A stretch of DNA of 55,577 nucleotides, taken from Deltaproteobacteria bacterium. GTDB taxonomy: Bacteria > Myxococcota_A > UBA9042. Made by a program: the position numbers and the translations under genes. Within the stretch, counting starts at the first letter, position 1, and each line of letters begins with the position of its first letter. Below are positions 24,407 through 33,054 of this stretch, one piece after another. Under the pieces are notes generated by a model. That model saw only the letters and a list, made by a program, of their open reading frames with translations, searched no databases and was not told the DNA's origin. The DNA lies in the NCBI GenBank assembly GCA_020632665.1, contig JACKFC010000031.1, forward strand, positions 1 through 55,577, written 5' to 3'.

Positions 24407-27400
24407 ATGCAGATGCAGACCCTTCGGCTCCTCGCCCTGCTGCTGCTGATCACCGCCTGCGGTGGCGAAAAGCCCGGAACCACGGCCAACACCGGGGCAG
24501 CCGACGCCGTCGACGCCGTGAACGCGGCCGACGCGACCGCCGACACCTCCGCCGACAGCGCCGGCGATACCGTCAGCAGCGATGCCGCCACGTCCGACGC
24601 CGGCCTCGACTGCCCCGGTGGGGTCGGCTGCCCGTGCAGTAGCAACCTCGACTGTGATTTCCCGATCTGCGTGCAGGCCGCCGCGGGTCGGGTCTGCGCC
24701 CGGCCCTGCGTCGACGCCTGCCCCGACGGCGAGAGCTGCGTGCTCTACGCGCCGCCCGGCTCCGATACCGTCAGCGTCTGCGCCCCCACCGGCGGCTTGC
24801 TCTGCCTGCCCTGCGACGACGACGCGCAATGCCGCACCATCGGCGCCGAGGCCGCCACCTGCGTCAGCCACGGCGCGAACGGCGGCTTCTGCGGCCTGCC
24901 CTGCGTCGCCGACCCCGACTGCCCGCAAGGCACCGTCTGCGCCGACCGCATCACCCGCGCCGGCGCCGCGACGCGGCAATGCGTCCCGGAGAAGGCCGCC
25001 TGCACCTGCTCGCCGGGCGCCGTCGCGGCGAGCGCCAAGACGACCTGCTACCTGCCCGACGTCAAGCAGGCCGGTCGCTTCTGCGCTGGCGTGCGGAGCT
25101 GCTCGAGCGGCGGCTTGACCGATTGCCAGCCGATCGAGGGCGCCGCCGCCTGCGTCGACACCCAATGCCTGCAGGACGGCAGCGTCGGCCTGCCGCCCCT
25201 GGCCGACGACACCGCCTGCAACGACGGCGTGCTCTGCACCACCGGCGACACCTGTCAGGGCGGCCGTTGCAGCCCCGGCGCGCTCGACTGCGAATGCCAG
25301 AAAGACGCCGATTGCCCGGACGACGGCAACCCCTGCAACGGCAAGCCCTATTGCGATACCACCAGCGGCAAGGGCAGCTGCAAGACCAAGCCGGGCTCGC
25401 CGGTCGAGTGCGATACCAGCGCCGATACCGCCTGCCTCTACACCCTCTGCGATCCCACCGACGGCGCCTGCAAGAAGGTCGACGCCAAGCTCGACGCGCC
25501 CTGCGACGACGGGCAGAACTGCACGGTCGGCGACGTCTGCGACGGCAAAGGCGGCTGCGTCTCGGGCATCGACGTCTGCTCGTGCACCCAGGACGAGGAC
25601 TGCCTGCAAGACAACGACAAGTGCAACGGCGTGCAATATTGCGACAAATCCGCCGTTCCCTTCACCTGCAAGGCGAACCCGGCGACGGTCGTGGTCTGCG
25701 AGACCAGCGCCGACTCGGTCTGCGCCCAGACGGTCTGCGAGCCCAGCACCGGCCAGTGCGGCAAGGTCCTCGGCGCCGACAACAAGCTCTGCGACGACGG
25801 CACCGACTGCACCGCCAACGACGCCTGCAAGCAGGGCAAATGCACGCCGGGGCAATACGTCTGCCAGTGCAAGAGCGACGCCGACTGCGCCAACAAGGAC
25901 GACGGCGACCTCTGCAACGGCGTGCTCTATTGCGACTTGGCCAAGGGCGGCTGCGTGCTCAACCCGGCGACGGTGGTGGTCTGCCCGACCGCCGACGATA
26001 CCGCGTGCAGCAAGACCGTCTGCGCGCCGAAGATCGGGCAATGCCTGCAGCAGAACGTCAACCAGGGCGGGGCTTGCGAGGATGGGCAGATCTGCACCGT
26101 CGGCGACACCTGCCAGGATGGCGCCTGCCTTTCCGGCAAGCCCGGCGGCTGCGCCTGCCAGAGCGACGTCGAATGCGCCGGCAAGGATGACGGCAACCTC
26201 TGCAACGGCACGCTCTTCTGCAACAAGGCGAGCGGCCAGTGCGAGCTCGACCAAGCGTCGATCGTCACCTGCCCGAGCGTCGACGATACCGCCTGCCTGA
26301 AGAACCTCTGCGACCCGAAATCCGGCACCTGCAGCAAGAAGGCCACCGCCAAAGGCGCCCCCTGCGACGACGGCAACGCCTGCACCGTCGGCGACGCCTG
26401 CGCCCTGGGTGACTGCAAGAGCGGCGTCAACACCTGCATCTGCAAGGCCGATTCGGATTGTAAGGACAAGGAAGACGGCGACGCCTGCAACGGCACCCTC
26501 TTCTGCGACGTGAACCTCACCAATCCGGTCTGCAAGTTGAACCCGGCGACGGTCGTATCCTGTCCGAGCGGTCAGGATACGGTCTGCGCCATCAACACCT
26601 GCAACAGCCAGAGCGGCGCGTGCGAGATGGTGCCGCAGCCCAACGGCAAGGCTTGCGTCGACGACGGCCCGTGTTCGGTGAAGTCGGCCTGCGTCGACGG
26701 CGCGTGCAAGGTGCTGCAGAGCAAGCAATGCGACGACGGGCTGGTCTGCACCGACGACGCCTGCGACCCGAAGATCGGCTGCGTCCACACCGCCAACAAG
26801 GCGAAGTGCCCCGACGACGACCCCTGCACCAAAGACGAGGTCTGCAACGACAAGACCTGCACCGTCGCGCCGGTGGTCTGCGACGACGGCAATATCTGCA
26901 CGCTCGACGCTTGCGCCAAGCCGATCGGCTGCCTGCACGCCGCCGCCGCCAACGGCTCGGTCTGCAACGACGGCTCGTCCTGCTCGCTCGAAGAGACCTG
27001 CCAGAAGGGTAGCTGCACGGTGCAGAAGGAGGTCGTCTGCGCCGACGATCGGGTCTGCACCGACGATAGCTGCGACCCGAAGACCGGCGCCTGTGTCTGG
27101 TCACCGACGGCGCAGCAGGGCAAGGCGTGCGAGGCGAGCGGCAAGGGCACGTGCCAGGGCACGGCGTGCGTCTACGAGACGGCCGATATCGCCTTCGTTT
27201 GGGTCCCGGGTGGCAAGACGGCGATGTCGATCTTCGGGCAGAACTACCCCTTGGTCGAGCAGGTCTTCCTGCCGCCGGTGGTGGTGCAGGTCAGCGGCTT
27301 CTGGATCATGCGCGACGAGATGAGCATCGCGCTGCACGATAAATGCGTCGTCGGCGTCGCGCCCTTCGACGGGGTGAAGAAATGCTTCGAGCCGGTGCAC

Positions 27401-27997
27401 TACAACGGCATCGGCTCGGGCTCGGGCGAGACCTGCAAGGGCGCGCCGGGGATCACGGCGAACCATCCGCAGGCCTGCATCGGCCACAACGGCGCGCTCA
27501 CGGCCTGCCTGCACCTGCTCGGGCCGCACGGCAAGGTCGGGCAACTGGCGACCCAGGCGCAGTTCAGCCGCGCGGCGCGGGGCGGCTGCGAGCAATACGC
27601 TGGTGAGTGCATCACCTCGGCGCGGGTCTATCCCTGGACCGACAAGCCGTACGATCCCGCCTACGACGCCTGCCAATTCGCGAAATGCGGTAGCACGTCG
27701 CAGCCGGTCGGTGGTGGCAAGGACGTCTCGCCCTACGGCGTGCACGACCTCGCCGGCAACGTGGTCGAGATCTCCCGCGACTACTACTTCGGCGCGTGGT
27801 TCTACCAGCTCGCCCAGGCCGCCACGATGGCCGTCGATCCGGTGCAGAAGAGCTACGGACCGCCCTACAAGGCCGTCGGCATGGGCGGCGACTATACCGC
27901 GAACAAGGCCGGCTACATGACGGGCGTCTACCTGCGGCAGATCGATATGGAGCCGCAGCCGCGCAACGGCATCCGCTGCGTCTGGGAAGGCCCGTAG
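24407..27997 (+). CDS. Giant Cys-rich repeat lipoprotein with C-terminal SUMF1 (FGE-sulfatase) domain
   Basis: This 1196-aa protein starts at ATG 24407, giving the lipoprotein signal MQMQTLRLLALLLLITAC; ATG 24362 is an alternative that would bury it. An Ala/Asp/Ser/Thr linker leads to LDCPGGVGCPC and a cysteine-rich head. Five ~80-residue repeats follow, each with a CNG..(Y/F)CD core, NPATVV.C, DT.C and CDDG..CT.GD.C. Shorter CDDG..CT.D.C repeats come next. From about residue 927 a SUMF1-type domain runs to the end (FVWVPGGKTAMSI, VHDLAGNVVEISRDYY, NGIRCVWEGP). SUMF1 domains include formylglycine-generating enzymes, but many extracellular versions are probably structural or binding domains. 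A paralogue is at 43073-46648. Confidence 0.85.
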   Translation: MQMQTLRLLALLLLITACGGEKPGTTANTGAADAVDAVNAADATADTSADSAGDTVSSDAATSDAGLDCPGGVGCPCSSNLDCDFPICVQAAAGRVCARPCVDACPDGESCVLYAPPGSDTVSVCAPTGGLLCLPCDDDAQCRTIGAEAATCVSHGANGGFCGLPCVADPDCPQGTVCADRITRAGAATRQCVPEKAACTCSPGAVAASAKTTCYLPDVKQAGRFCAGVRSCSSGGLTDCQPIEGAAACVDTQCLQDGSVGLPPLADDTACNDGVLCTTGDTCQGGRCSPGALDCECQKDADCPDDGNPCNGKPYCDTTSGKGSCKTKPGSPVECDTSADTACLYTLCDPTDGACKKVDAKLDAPCDDGQNCTVGDVCDGKGGCVSGIDVCSCTQDEDCLQDNDKCNGVQYCDKSAVPFTCKANPATVVVCETSADSVCAQTVCEPSTGQCGKVLGADNKLCDDGTDCTANDACKQGKCTPGQYVCQCKSDADCANKDDGDLCNGVLYCDLAKGGCVLNPATVVVCPTADDTACSKTVCAPKIGQCLQQNVNQGGACEDGQICTVGDTCQDGACLSGKPGGCACQSDVECAGKDDGNLCNGTLFCNKASGQCELDQASIVTCPSVDDTACLKNLCDPKSGTCSKKATAKGAPCDDGNACTVGDACALGDCKSGVNTCICKADSDCKDKEDGDACNGTLFCDVNLTNPVCKLNPATVVSCPSGQDTVCAINTCNSQSGACEMVPQPNGKACVDDGPCSVKSACVDGACKVLQSKQCDDGLVCTDDACDPKIGCVHTANKAKCPDDDPCTKDEVCNDKTCTVAPVVCDDGNICTLDACAKPIGCLHAAAANGSVCNDGSSCSLEETCQKGSCTVQKEVVCADDRVCTDDSCDPKTGACVWSPTAQQGKACEASGKGTCQGTACVYETADIAFVWVPGGKTAMSIFGQNYPLVEQVFLPPVVVQVSGFWIMRDEMSIALHDKCVVGVAPFDGVKKCFEPVHYNGIGSGSGETCKGAPGITANHPQACIGHNGALTACLHLLGPHGKVGQLATQAQFSRAARGGCEQYAGECITSARVYPWTDKPYDPAYDACQFAKCGSTSQPVGGGKDVSPYGVHDLAGNVVEISRDYYFGAWFYQLAQAATMAVDPVQKSYGPPYKAVGMGGDYTANKAGYMTGVYLRQIDMEPQPRNGIRCVWEGP

Positions 27998-28005
27998 AGA
28001 CGCGA

Positions 28006-28033
28006 CCAGAAAATGCAGTGTCGCATTTTCTGG
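28006..28033. terminator. Hairpin after the giant lipoprotein gene
   Basis: A perfect 11-bp stem CCAGAAAATGC / GCATTTTCTGG with a 6-base loop begins nine bases after the stop, flanked by GAGAC...GTCTC. The A/T-rich arms allow termination in both directions. A second stem, TCGCGAGAA / TTCTCGCGA, lies at 28077-28100. Confidence 0.6.
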
Positions 28034-28123
28034 CCGAGTCTCTCTCCTGTTCTCTGGGGGGCTAGGCGCCCCCAGGTCGCGAGAAGCGTGGTTCTCGCGA
28101 ACCTTCCCCCTCCACGAGCCGCG

Positions 28124-28152
28124 TCAAAAAGTCGCCCGGGGCGACTTTTTGA
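28124..28152. terminator. Near-perfect palindrome with T/A tracts, bidirectional terminator
   Basis: TCAAAAAGTCGCCC (28124-28137) is complementary to GGGCGACTTTTTGA (28139-28152) around a single base. GC-rich core with A5 and T5 tracts on either side is the classic form of a terminator shared by convergent genes. It sits between the lipoprotein gene (plus) and the hydrolase gene (minus). Confidence 0.7.
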
Positions 28153-28174
28153 TCGCGTCTCCAGGCCACGCCGC

Positions 28175-29476
28175 TCAGCGCATCCCTTCGCGCAGCCACG
28201 CCACCAGCGGCGCATAGATCTGCGCGTCGTTCGCCATGGTCGCATGCGCCACGCCGGCGACCTTGCGCCGGGTGACGTCGAACGCGTCGAGCCCCTCGGC
28301 GTCTTTCGCCAACGCGCTGCCGACCGTGACCATCCCGTCGCCGAGCACCGCGGTCGCCGCGTCGGTGTCGCTGGTGACGGTCGAGGCCACGAGCAGCCAG
28401 CGCGTCTGGGCCGGTGAGCGCCAGGTCGGCTCGCCGCGGGCGAGGTCGCGGATGCCGGCGCTGCGGATGCCGAGCAGGGCCGCCGGGATGGTCGTGGCGG
28501 GCCACGGGATCGGCGTCAGGACGCGGGTCAGCGCGGCGACGACCTTCTCCAGCGGCGCGCCGTGGTGCGGCGTCCCCAGCGTCGCGACGCCGTCGATCCG
28601 CTCGGCCCACGCGCTGCCTCGTTCCATCCCGAGCGCCAGCGTCGCGCGGCTCACCAGCCCGCCCATGCTGTGGCCGATCAGCACGTAGCGCGTCTCGGCG
28701 TGACCGTGCCGGGCCAACGCGGCGTCGAGTCGGTCGAGCCACGCCGCGAAGGCCTCGCCGTTCTGACCGATCGGTCGGCCCGTATTGTAGCGGGCGAACA
28801 AGGGCAGCAGGCCCAGCTCGTCGTGCAGGCGGCGAGCAAAAGTCATGGATTTGTCGCCCCAATTCTCCTCGGCGCCGAGGCAGAAGCTCCACTCGGTGGT
28901 GCAGAGGCCGTGGACGAAGATGGCCAGCGTGACCGGCGCTTCGAGGTTTTCGACGCGGGCCGCGAGCTGGGCGTCGAGCGCCGCGTCCGGCTCTTCGCCG
29001 CCGCCGAGGGGGGCGAGCAGGACGTCGCCGAGCCCGCCGGCGTCGCCGAAGCGCAGGCCGAAGCCGAGGTCGAGTGGCGAGCCCTGCAGCGCGAGGCGGT
29101 CGCCGATCGCGCCGTTCAGGCCGCCGAGCGCCGCGTCGACCGCGATGGTCGGGGACTGCAACGGGTCGCCGCGCAGGGGCGCGAGGCCGAGGACCGGGCT
29201 CGGGGTGCCGCGCTCGCGCAGCACGTCGCTCGCGGTGTCGCCGGCGACGCGGACCGCGGCGTTGACCCCGCGGACGCCGACCAGGCTGGCCTTGGTCACC
29301 AGCTTGCGGACTGCGTCGAGGGCCTCGGCTTGCTCGCCGACGCCGGCGGCGCGGGCGACGCGGACGACGTGGCCCGCGACTTGGTCGTGGGCCTGTTCGA
29401 CCAGGTCGGTGACGCCGTGGACGGCTTGGTGCAAGAGGCGGCGGAGGGCGTCTGCGGCGTCGTCGCGTTGCGGCAT
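28175..29476 (-). CDS. Alpha/beta-hydrolase, lipase/esterase-like
   Basis: This 433-aa protein starts at ATG 29476 (MPQRDDAADALRRLLHQ); an upstream in-frame GTG at 29485 is possible. The N-terminal ~195 residues are helical and Ala/Leu/Gly-rich and may form a separate lid or membrane-associated region. The hydrolase domain then has VTLAIFVHGLC (oxyanion region), VLIGHSMGGLVSRATL (nucleophile Ser in G-H-S-M-G), TLGTPHHGAP, and late Asp/His candidates (ATAVLGDGMVTVGSAL, VAGVAHATM). No signal peptide. Probably a lipase or esterase; the substrate is unknown. Transcription comes from beyond the 29497-29556 palindrome. Confidence 0.8.
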   Translation of the reverse strand: MPQRDDAADALRRLLHQAVHGVTDLVEQAHDQVAGHVVRVARAAGVGEQAEALDAVRKLVTKASLVGVRGVNAAVRVAGDTASDVLRERGTPSPVLGLAPLRGDPLQSPTIAVDAALGGLNGAIGDRLALQGSPLDLGFGLRFGDAGGLGDVLLAPLGGGEEPDAALDAQLAARVENLEAPVTLAIFVHGLCTTEWSFCLGAEENWGDKSMTFARRLHDELGLLPLFARYNTGRPIGQNGEAFAAWLDRLDAALARHGHAETRYVLIGHSMGGLVSRATLALGMERGSAWAERIDGVATLGTPHHGAPLEKVVAALTRVLTPIPWPATTIPAALLGIRSAGIRDLARGEPTWRSPAQTRWLLVASTVTSDTDAATAVLGDGMVTVGSALAKDAEGLDAFDVTRRKVAGVAHATMANDAQIYAPLVAWLREGMR

Positions 29477-29496
29477 GGCGGTCACCTCGGGAAATT

Positions 29497-29556
29497 GGTT
29501 CCAGGTGCTTATACTTTACACTTTCTGCAAAGTGTAAAGTATAAGCACCTGGAACC
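29497..29556. repeat. 60-nt palindrome, copy 1
   Basis: Two exactly complementary 28-base arms (29497-29524 and 29529-29556; the left begins GGTTCCAGGTGCTTATAC) flank the loop CTGC. The inner arm is AT-rich, unlike anything nearby. The same arms recur at 30782-30841. It lies between the methyltransferase stop (29561) and the hydrolase start (29476). Confidence 0.9.
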
Positions 29557-29560
29557 CCCT

Positions 29561-30715
29561 TTATCCCAGCTCGTACAGGAAGAGCGTCACCGGCAGGCTG
29601 CCGTTGGTCAGCGCCATGCGGTCGGTCCAGCGCAGGCCGAAGGTGGGCGCGAAGTCGTCGTGGCCGACCAGCAGGTGCGCCTCGCAGCCCGTGAATCCGG
29701 CCCAATGCCGCCCGAGCTCGGCGTAGAGCACGGTCACCTCGTCGCCGCCGAGGCGTTCGCCGTACGGCAGGTTGCTGATCAGCACCGAGCCCGGCTCCGG
29801 GGCCGACGTGTGCCGAGCGTCACCGGCGCGGAGCTGGATGTGGCGACCCAGCCCGGCGCGCTGGACGTTGGCTTCGGCGAGGCGCAGCACCCTCGGATCG
29901 ATGTCGAGCCCGCGCACGTCGAGCTTTGGCTTCGCGATGGCCGCGTGGGCCGCGTCCACGGCGGCGCGGCGCTCGGTCGCGATCTGCCCCGCGAGCTCAT
30001 GGCCCCGGTGACGCCAGCGCTCGGCAGCGAAGGTCCGGTCGCGGCCTGGTGCGAGGCCGAGCGCAGCACTCGCGGCCTCGATCAGCACCGTCCCGGAGCC
30101 GCAGAGCAGGTCGCGCAGCGGTTGCTCGCCGTGCCAGCCCGAGGCGCGGACGATGGCGGCGGCGAGGGTCTCGCGCAGCGGCGCAGGCCCGGATTCGACG
30201 CGGTAGCCGCGACGGTGCAGCGCGGCGCCGGCCGGATCGAGCCAGAGCGAGCAGGCGTCGCCGGAGAAGCGGGCGACGATCCGCACGTCCGGATCGTCGA
30301 GGTCGACCGAAGGGCGCTCACCGGTGGCGTCGCGGAGCTGGTCGCAGAGGGCGTCCTTGACCCGCTGACAGGCGAAGACGTGGGTCCGGATCGGGCTGTC
30401 GCCGCGGACCGCCTTGCTCGGCAAGCGGCCGCTGGCGGCGACGGCGATGCGCTGCCCCGGATCGAGCCAATCGGCCCAGCACACCTGGGCCGCGCCCTCG
30501 TACAGCGAGTTGCCGCCGCCGCACGGAAATTGCTGCAGGAAGACGAGCACCCGCTGCGCGGTCCGCAGGTAGATCAGGGCGCGGGCGATCTCCGGCCAGT
30601 CGAGGTCGAGCTCGACCCCGTGCGCGCGGACCTTGCGTGGACGCAGGCCGATGTCGCCGCACTCCTCGGCGAGGAGACGGGCGGTTCCGGCAGAGGCGGT
30701 GGCGAGGACGCGCAT
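29561..30715 (-). CDS. THUMP-domain RNA methyltransferase, RlmL/RlmK N6/N2-type
   Basis: This 384-aa protein starts at ATG 30715 (MRVLATASAGTARLLAEECG), the usual beginning of the RlmL/YcbY family. The THUMP region (residues ~45-160) includes SKAVRGDSPIRTHVFACQRVKDAL. The methyltransferase domain has PLRETLAAAIVRASGW, LRDLLCGSGTVLIEAA (SAM motif I), VRGLDIDPRVLRLAEAN, and SNLPYGERLGG as the N-[P/L]-P-Y catalytic motif, with Leu where Pro is commoner. The second RlmK-type domain of enterobacterial RlmL is absent, so this is a single-domain form, probably modifying 23S rRNA guanine. It is bracketed by two identical-armed palindromes. Confidence 0.85.
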   Translation of the reverse strand: MRVLATASAGTARLLAEECGDIGLRPRKVRAHGVELDLDWPEIARALIYLRTAQRVLVFLQQFPCGGGNSLYEGAAQVCWADWLDPGQRIAVAASGRLPSKAVRGDSPIRTHVFACQRVKDALCDQLRDATGERPSVDLDDPDVRIVARFSGDACSLWLDPAGAALHRRGYRVESGPAPLRETLAAAIVRASGWHGEQPLRDLLCGSGTVLIEAASAALGLAPGRDRTFAAERWRHRGHELAGQIATERRAAVDAAHAAIAKPKLDVRGLDIDPRVLRLAEANVQRAGLGRHIQLRAGDARHTSAPEPGSVLISNLPYGERLGGDEVTVLYAELGRHWAGFTGCEAHLLVGHDDFAPTFGLRWTDRMALTNGSLPVTLFLYELG

Positions 30716-30761
30716 CGGCGGGATGCTGCCGCACCGCCCGGCGAGATGCCAGCCGCGGCCC

Positions 30762-30789
30762 AAAGCGGTTCCAGCCAAAGCGGTTCCAG
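30762..30789. repeat. Short direct repeat next to palindrome copy 2
   Basis: AAAGCGGTTCCAG occurs at 30762-30774 and again at 30777-30789. The second copy runs into the left end of the palindrome, so the end of the palindrome's outer arm is duplicated. Confidence 0.7.
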
Positions 30790-30841
30790 GTGCTTATACT
30801 TTACACTTTCCGGAAAGTGTAAAGTATAAGCACCTGGAACC
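30782..30841. repeat. 60-nt perfect palindrome, copy 2
   Basis: Two exactly complementary 30-base arms meet with no loop (centre CTTTCC|GGAAAG). The outer 28 bases of each arm equal those of copy 1 at 29497-29556; only the four central bases differ. It sits between the divergent starts of the methyltransferase (30715, minus) and crotonase (30880, plus) genes, so it could affect both promoters. Confidence 0.9.
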
Positions 30842-30857
30842 CCGATGGAACCCCGAT
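30836..30857. repeat. Tandem 11-mer on the right of palindrome copy 2
   Basis: GGAACCCCGAT is repeated head to tail (30836-30846 and 30847-30857). The first copy overlaps the end of the palindrome. With the repeat at 30762-30789 this gives duplicated edges on both sides. Confidence 0.7.
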
Positions 30858-30879
30858 CTCCCCGATCCTGGAGCCTCCG

Positions 30880-31683
30880 ATGACCCGCGTCCTCATCCAC
30901 CGCGACGGCCCCATCGCCCGCGTCGAGCTGAACCGACCCGAAAAGCACAACGGCGTCGACTTTCCGATGATCGACGCGCTGATCGCAGCTTGTCGCGAGC
31001 TCGCCGCCGACCGCGCCATCCGGGCCGTCCTCATCCACGGTGGCGGATCGTCGTTCTGCGCCGGGCTCGACGTCCGCTCCGTGCTCGGCAACAAGAAGGC
31101 CGCTGCGTGGGCCGCTGCCGCGCTGCTCAAGCCGACGGCCAATCGCTTTCAGCGCGTGAACCTGGGCTGGCGCGACCTCTCGGTGCCGGTGATCGCTGCG
31201 ATCCACGGCAATTGCTTCGGCGCGGGGCTGCAACTCGCGCTCGGCGCCGACATCCGCATCTGCCACCCGGAGGCGCAGCTCTCGGTGATGGAGGCGAAGT
31301 GGGGCCTGGTCCCCGATATGGGCGGCACGGTGCTGCTGCGGGAAGTGGTCGGCCGCGACGTCGCGCTCGAGCTCACGCTCAGCGCCAAGGTCGTCAGCGG
31401 CGTCGAGGCCGCCGCGCTCGGTCTGGTGACCCGCCTCGCCGACGACCCGCTCGCCGAGGCCCACGCCTTGGCCGAGGCGATCGCGGCACGCTCGCCCGAC
31501 GCCGTCGCCGGCGGCAAGCGCCTGCTCCACGAGGCCTGGGAAGCGCCCGAAGCCGAGGCGCTGGCCGCCGAGCGGCGCTGGCAGCGACGGATGCTGCGTG
31601 GGCGGAACCAGCGGATCGCCGTGGCGCGCAACAGCGTCCGGGAGGGCGAAACGCCGCCCGCGTGGAAGCCGCGCGGTTGGTAG
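30880..31683 (+). CDS. Enoyl-CoA hydratase/isomerase (crotonase) family protein
   Basis: This 267-aa protein starts at ATG 30880 with GGAG upstream. It has the crotonase fold signatures: VELNRPEKHNGVD, the oxyanion-hole motif SSFCAGLDVRSV, the second motif AIHGNCFGAGLQLALGADI, then SVMEAKWGLVPDMGG, where Glu and Asp would be the acid/base positions. Crotonases hydrate, isomerise or hydrolyse CoA thioesters, and the exact reaction cannot be fixed. The C-terminal helices complete the subunit. It stands alone as a short transcription unit, 38 bases after a perfect palindrome. Confidence 0.88.
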   Translation: MTRVLIHRDGPIARVELNRPEKHNGVDFPMIDALIAACRELAADRAIRAVLIHGGGSSFCAGLDVRSVLGNKKAAAWAAAALLKPTANRFQRVNLGWRDLSVPVIAAIHGNCFGAGLQLALGADIRICHPEAQLSVMEAKWGLVPDMGGTVLLREVVGRDVALELTLSAKVVSGVEAAALGLVTRLADDPLAEAHALAEAIAARSPDAVAGGKRLLHEAWEAPEAEALAAERRWQRRMLRGRNQRIAVARNSVREGETPPAWKPRGW

Positions 31684-31706
31684 GTCGGGCGGCTGGCTCC
31701 GCTCCC

Positions 31707-31731
31707 GGCTCGATGCGTCAGGAATCGAGCC
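31707..31731. terminator. Hairpin between convergent crotonase and kinase genes
   Basis: An 8-bp stem GGCTCGAT / ATCGAGCC with a 9-base loop overlaps the last codons of the kinase gene. No T-tract. Modest support. Confidence 0.35.
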
Positions 31732-32947
31732 CCGACACCCGCTTCAGCAGCCGTCGTAAGCGGTCGAGCAGGCCGAGCGAGGGCGCCTGGGCGGCGTCGG
31801 GATCGCTCGGTGGTGTCGGCTCGGGAGCCAGCGCCGGCGCGGCCCGATGCGCGGCCAGGGTGGCGGCGTCGACCGCCGCGTATTTCGCGGTCGAGCGGGG
31901 CAGCGCGGCGTCGGCCGGCAGCACCTGCGTCGCGGCGGTGACCGGCTCTTTCCGTTCGACCCGCCAGCGTCCGGTGTCCTTGGTGGTGACGATCTCCGGC
32001 TTGACCGCAGGGATCTGCCACGAGGACGAGCGATGCCGCTTGCCGGGCGCCGGCGTCGGCTCTCCGCTCATCGCCGCGCGCAGCGCCGTGCGCATCGCGC
32101 GCGCGTCGCCGAAGCGGTCCTTCGGATGCTTGGCCAACCCCTGCCGCACCCAGGCGGCGAGGCCGTCGCTGATCGGCTGCGGCGCGACCTGCCGCGGATC
32201 GGGCACCGGGGAGCTGCGGTGCATCTCCAACACCGCGTGCGCGTCTTCGCCCTCGAAGACCGGCCTGCCGCACAGCCCGCGGTAGGCCAGCGCCGCGACG
32301 GCGTAGAGGTCGCTGCGCGGGTCGAGCTCCTGGCCGGCGCATTGTTCCGGGCTCATCGCGTCCGGCGTGCCGACGCCCGCGCTGCGCTCCTTCGCCGCGT
32401 CGGCGACCAGCATCGCGATGCCGAAGTCGAGGACCTTGACGAAGTGCTCGTCCGCGACCTCGTGCAGCATCACATTGCCCGGCTTGATGTCGCGGTGGAC
32501 CAGGCCCTTGTCGTGCGCCTCGGCGAGGCTGCTGAGGATCGCCTCCAAGATCGGCGCCAGCTCGGCCGGCGGCATCGCCCGCCCCTCGCGTTCGAGCCCG
32601 GTGAAGACCTCCTCCAAGGTCGGCCCCTTCAGCCGCTGGCTGGCGATGTAGAGCGCGCCGCCGGCGGTCCGGCCGACGTCGAAGACCCGCAGCGTATTGG
32701 GGTGCTGCAGCGAGGCCATGATCTGCGCCTCGCGGAAGAAGCGCGTCTCGGCGGCCTGGTCTTCCACCGGCAGGTTGCGCAGCAGCATCTTCAGCGCGAC
32801 CTGCTGGCCCGTGCGCCAATGCACCGCGTCGTAGACCATCGACCAAGCGCCACGGCCCAGCGCGCCCTCGATACGGTAGCGGCCGTCGACGAGCTCGCCG
32901 ACGCGGGCGTGGTGGGAGTGGCTCGGCCGACGGGACGCGTTGGTCAT
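31718..32947 (-). CDS. Hanks-type Ser/Thr protein kinase (PknB family)
   Basis: This 409-aa protein starts at ATG 32947 (MTNASRRPSHSHHARVGELV). The kinase domain (~residues 22-300) has all key motifs: the Gly loop LGRGAWSMVYDA, catalytic Lys in VALKML, HRDIKPGNVML, DFGIAML, GTPDAMSPEQ and PRSDLYAVAAL. The ~100-residue tail is Pro/Ala/Thr-rich, without a visible transmembrane helix or sensor domain, so the enzyme is probably cytoplasmic. It is likely to autophosphorylate and signal to unknown targets. Such kinases are abundant in Myxococcota. It diverges from the CoA-binding gene at 33055. Confidence 0.92.
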   Translation of the reverse strand: MTNASRRPSHSHHARVGELVDGRYRIEGALGRGAWSMVYDAVHWRTGQQVALKMLLRNLPVEDQAAETRFFREAQIMASLQHPNTLRVFDVGRTAGGALYIASQRLKGPTLEEVFTGLEREGRAMPPAELAPILEAILSSLAEAHDKGLVHRDIKPGNVMLHEVADEHFVKVLDFGIAMLVADAAKERSAGVGTPDAMSPEQCAGQELDPRSDLYAVAALAYRGLCGRPVFEGEDAHAVLEMHRSSPVPDPRQVAPQPISDGLAAWVRQGLAKHPKDRFGDARAMRTALRAAMSGEPTPAPGKRHRSSSWQIPAVKPEIVTTKDTGRWRVERKEPVTAATQVLPADAALPRSTAKYAAVDAATLAAHRAAPALAPEPTPPSDPDAAQAPSLGLLDRLRRLLKRVSGLDS

Positions 32948-33054
32948 CGCGGCCAGGATGGAACGCGGTGCGGGGGGGCGCAAGGCGGGTCGAGGCCGAA
33001 TTGCCGCGAAACGGAATCGCGCCTCGCAGGCTCTGTCGGCCGAGGAGGTGACCC

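Noticed and set aside
24407..27180. The regularly spaced repeats in the giant lipoprotein genes as a CRISPR-like or minisatellite array.
   Set aside because: The repeats are degenerate at DNA level, in frame, and encode conserved cysteine modules. There are no spacers.
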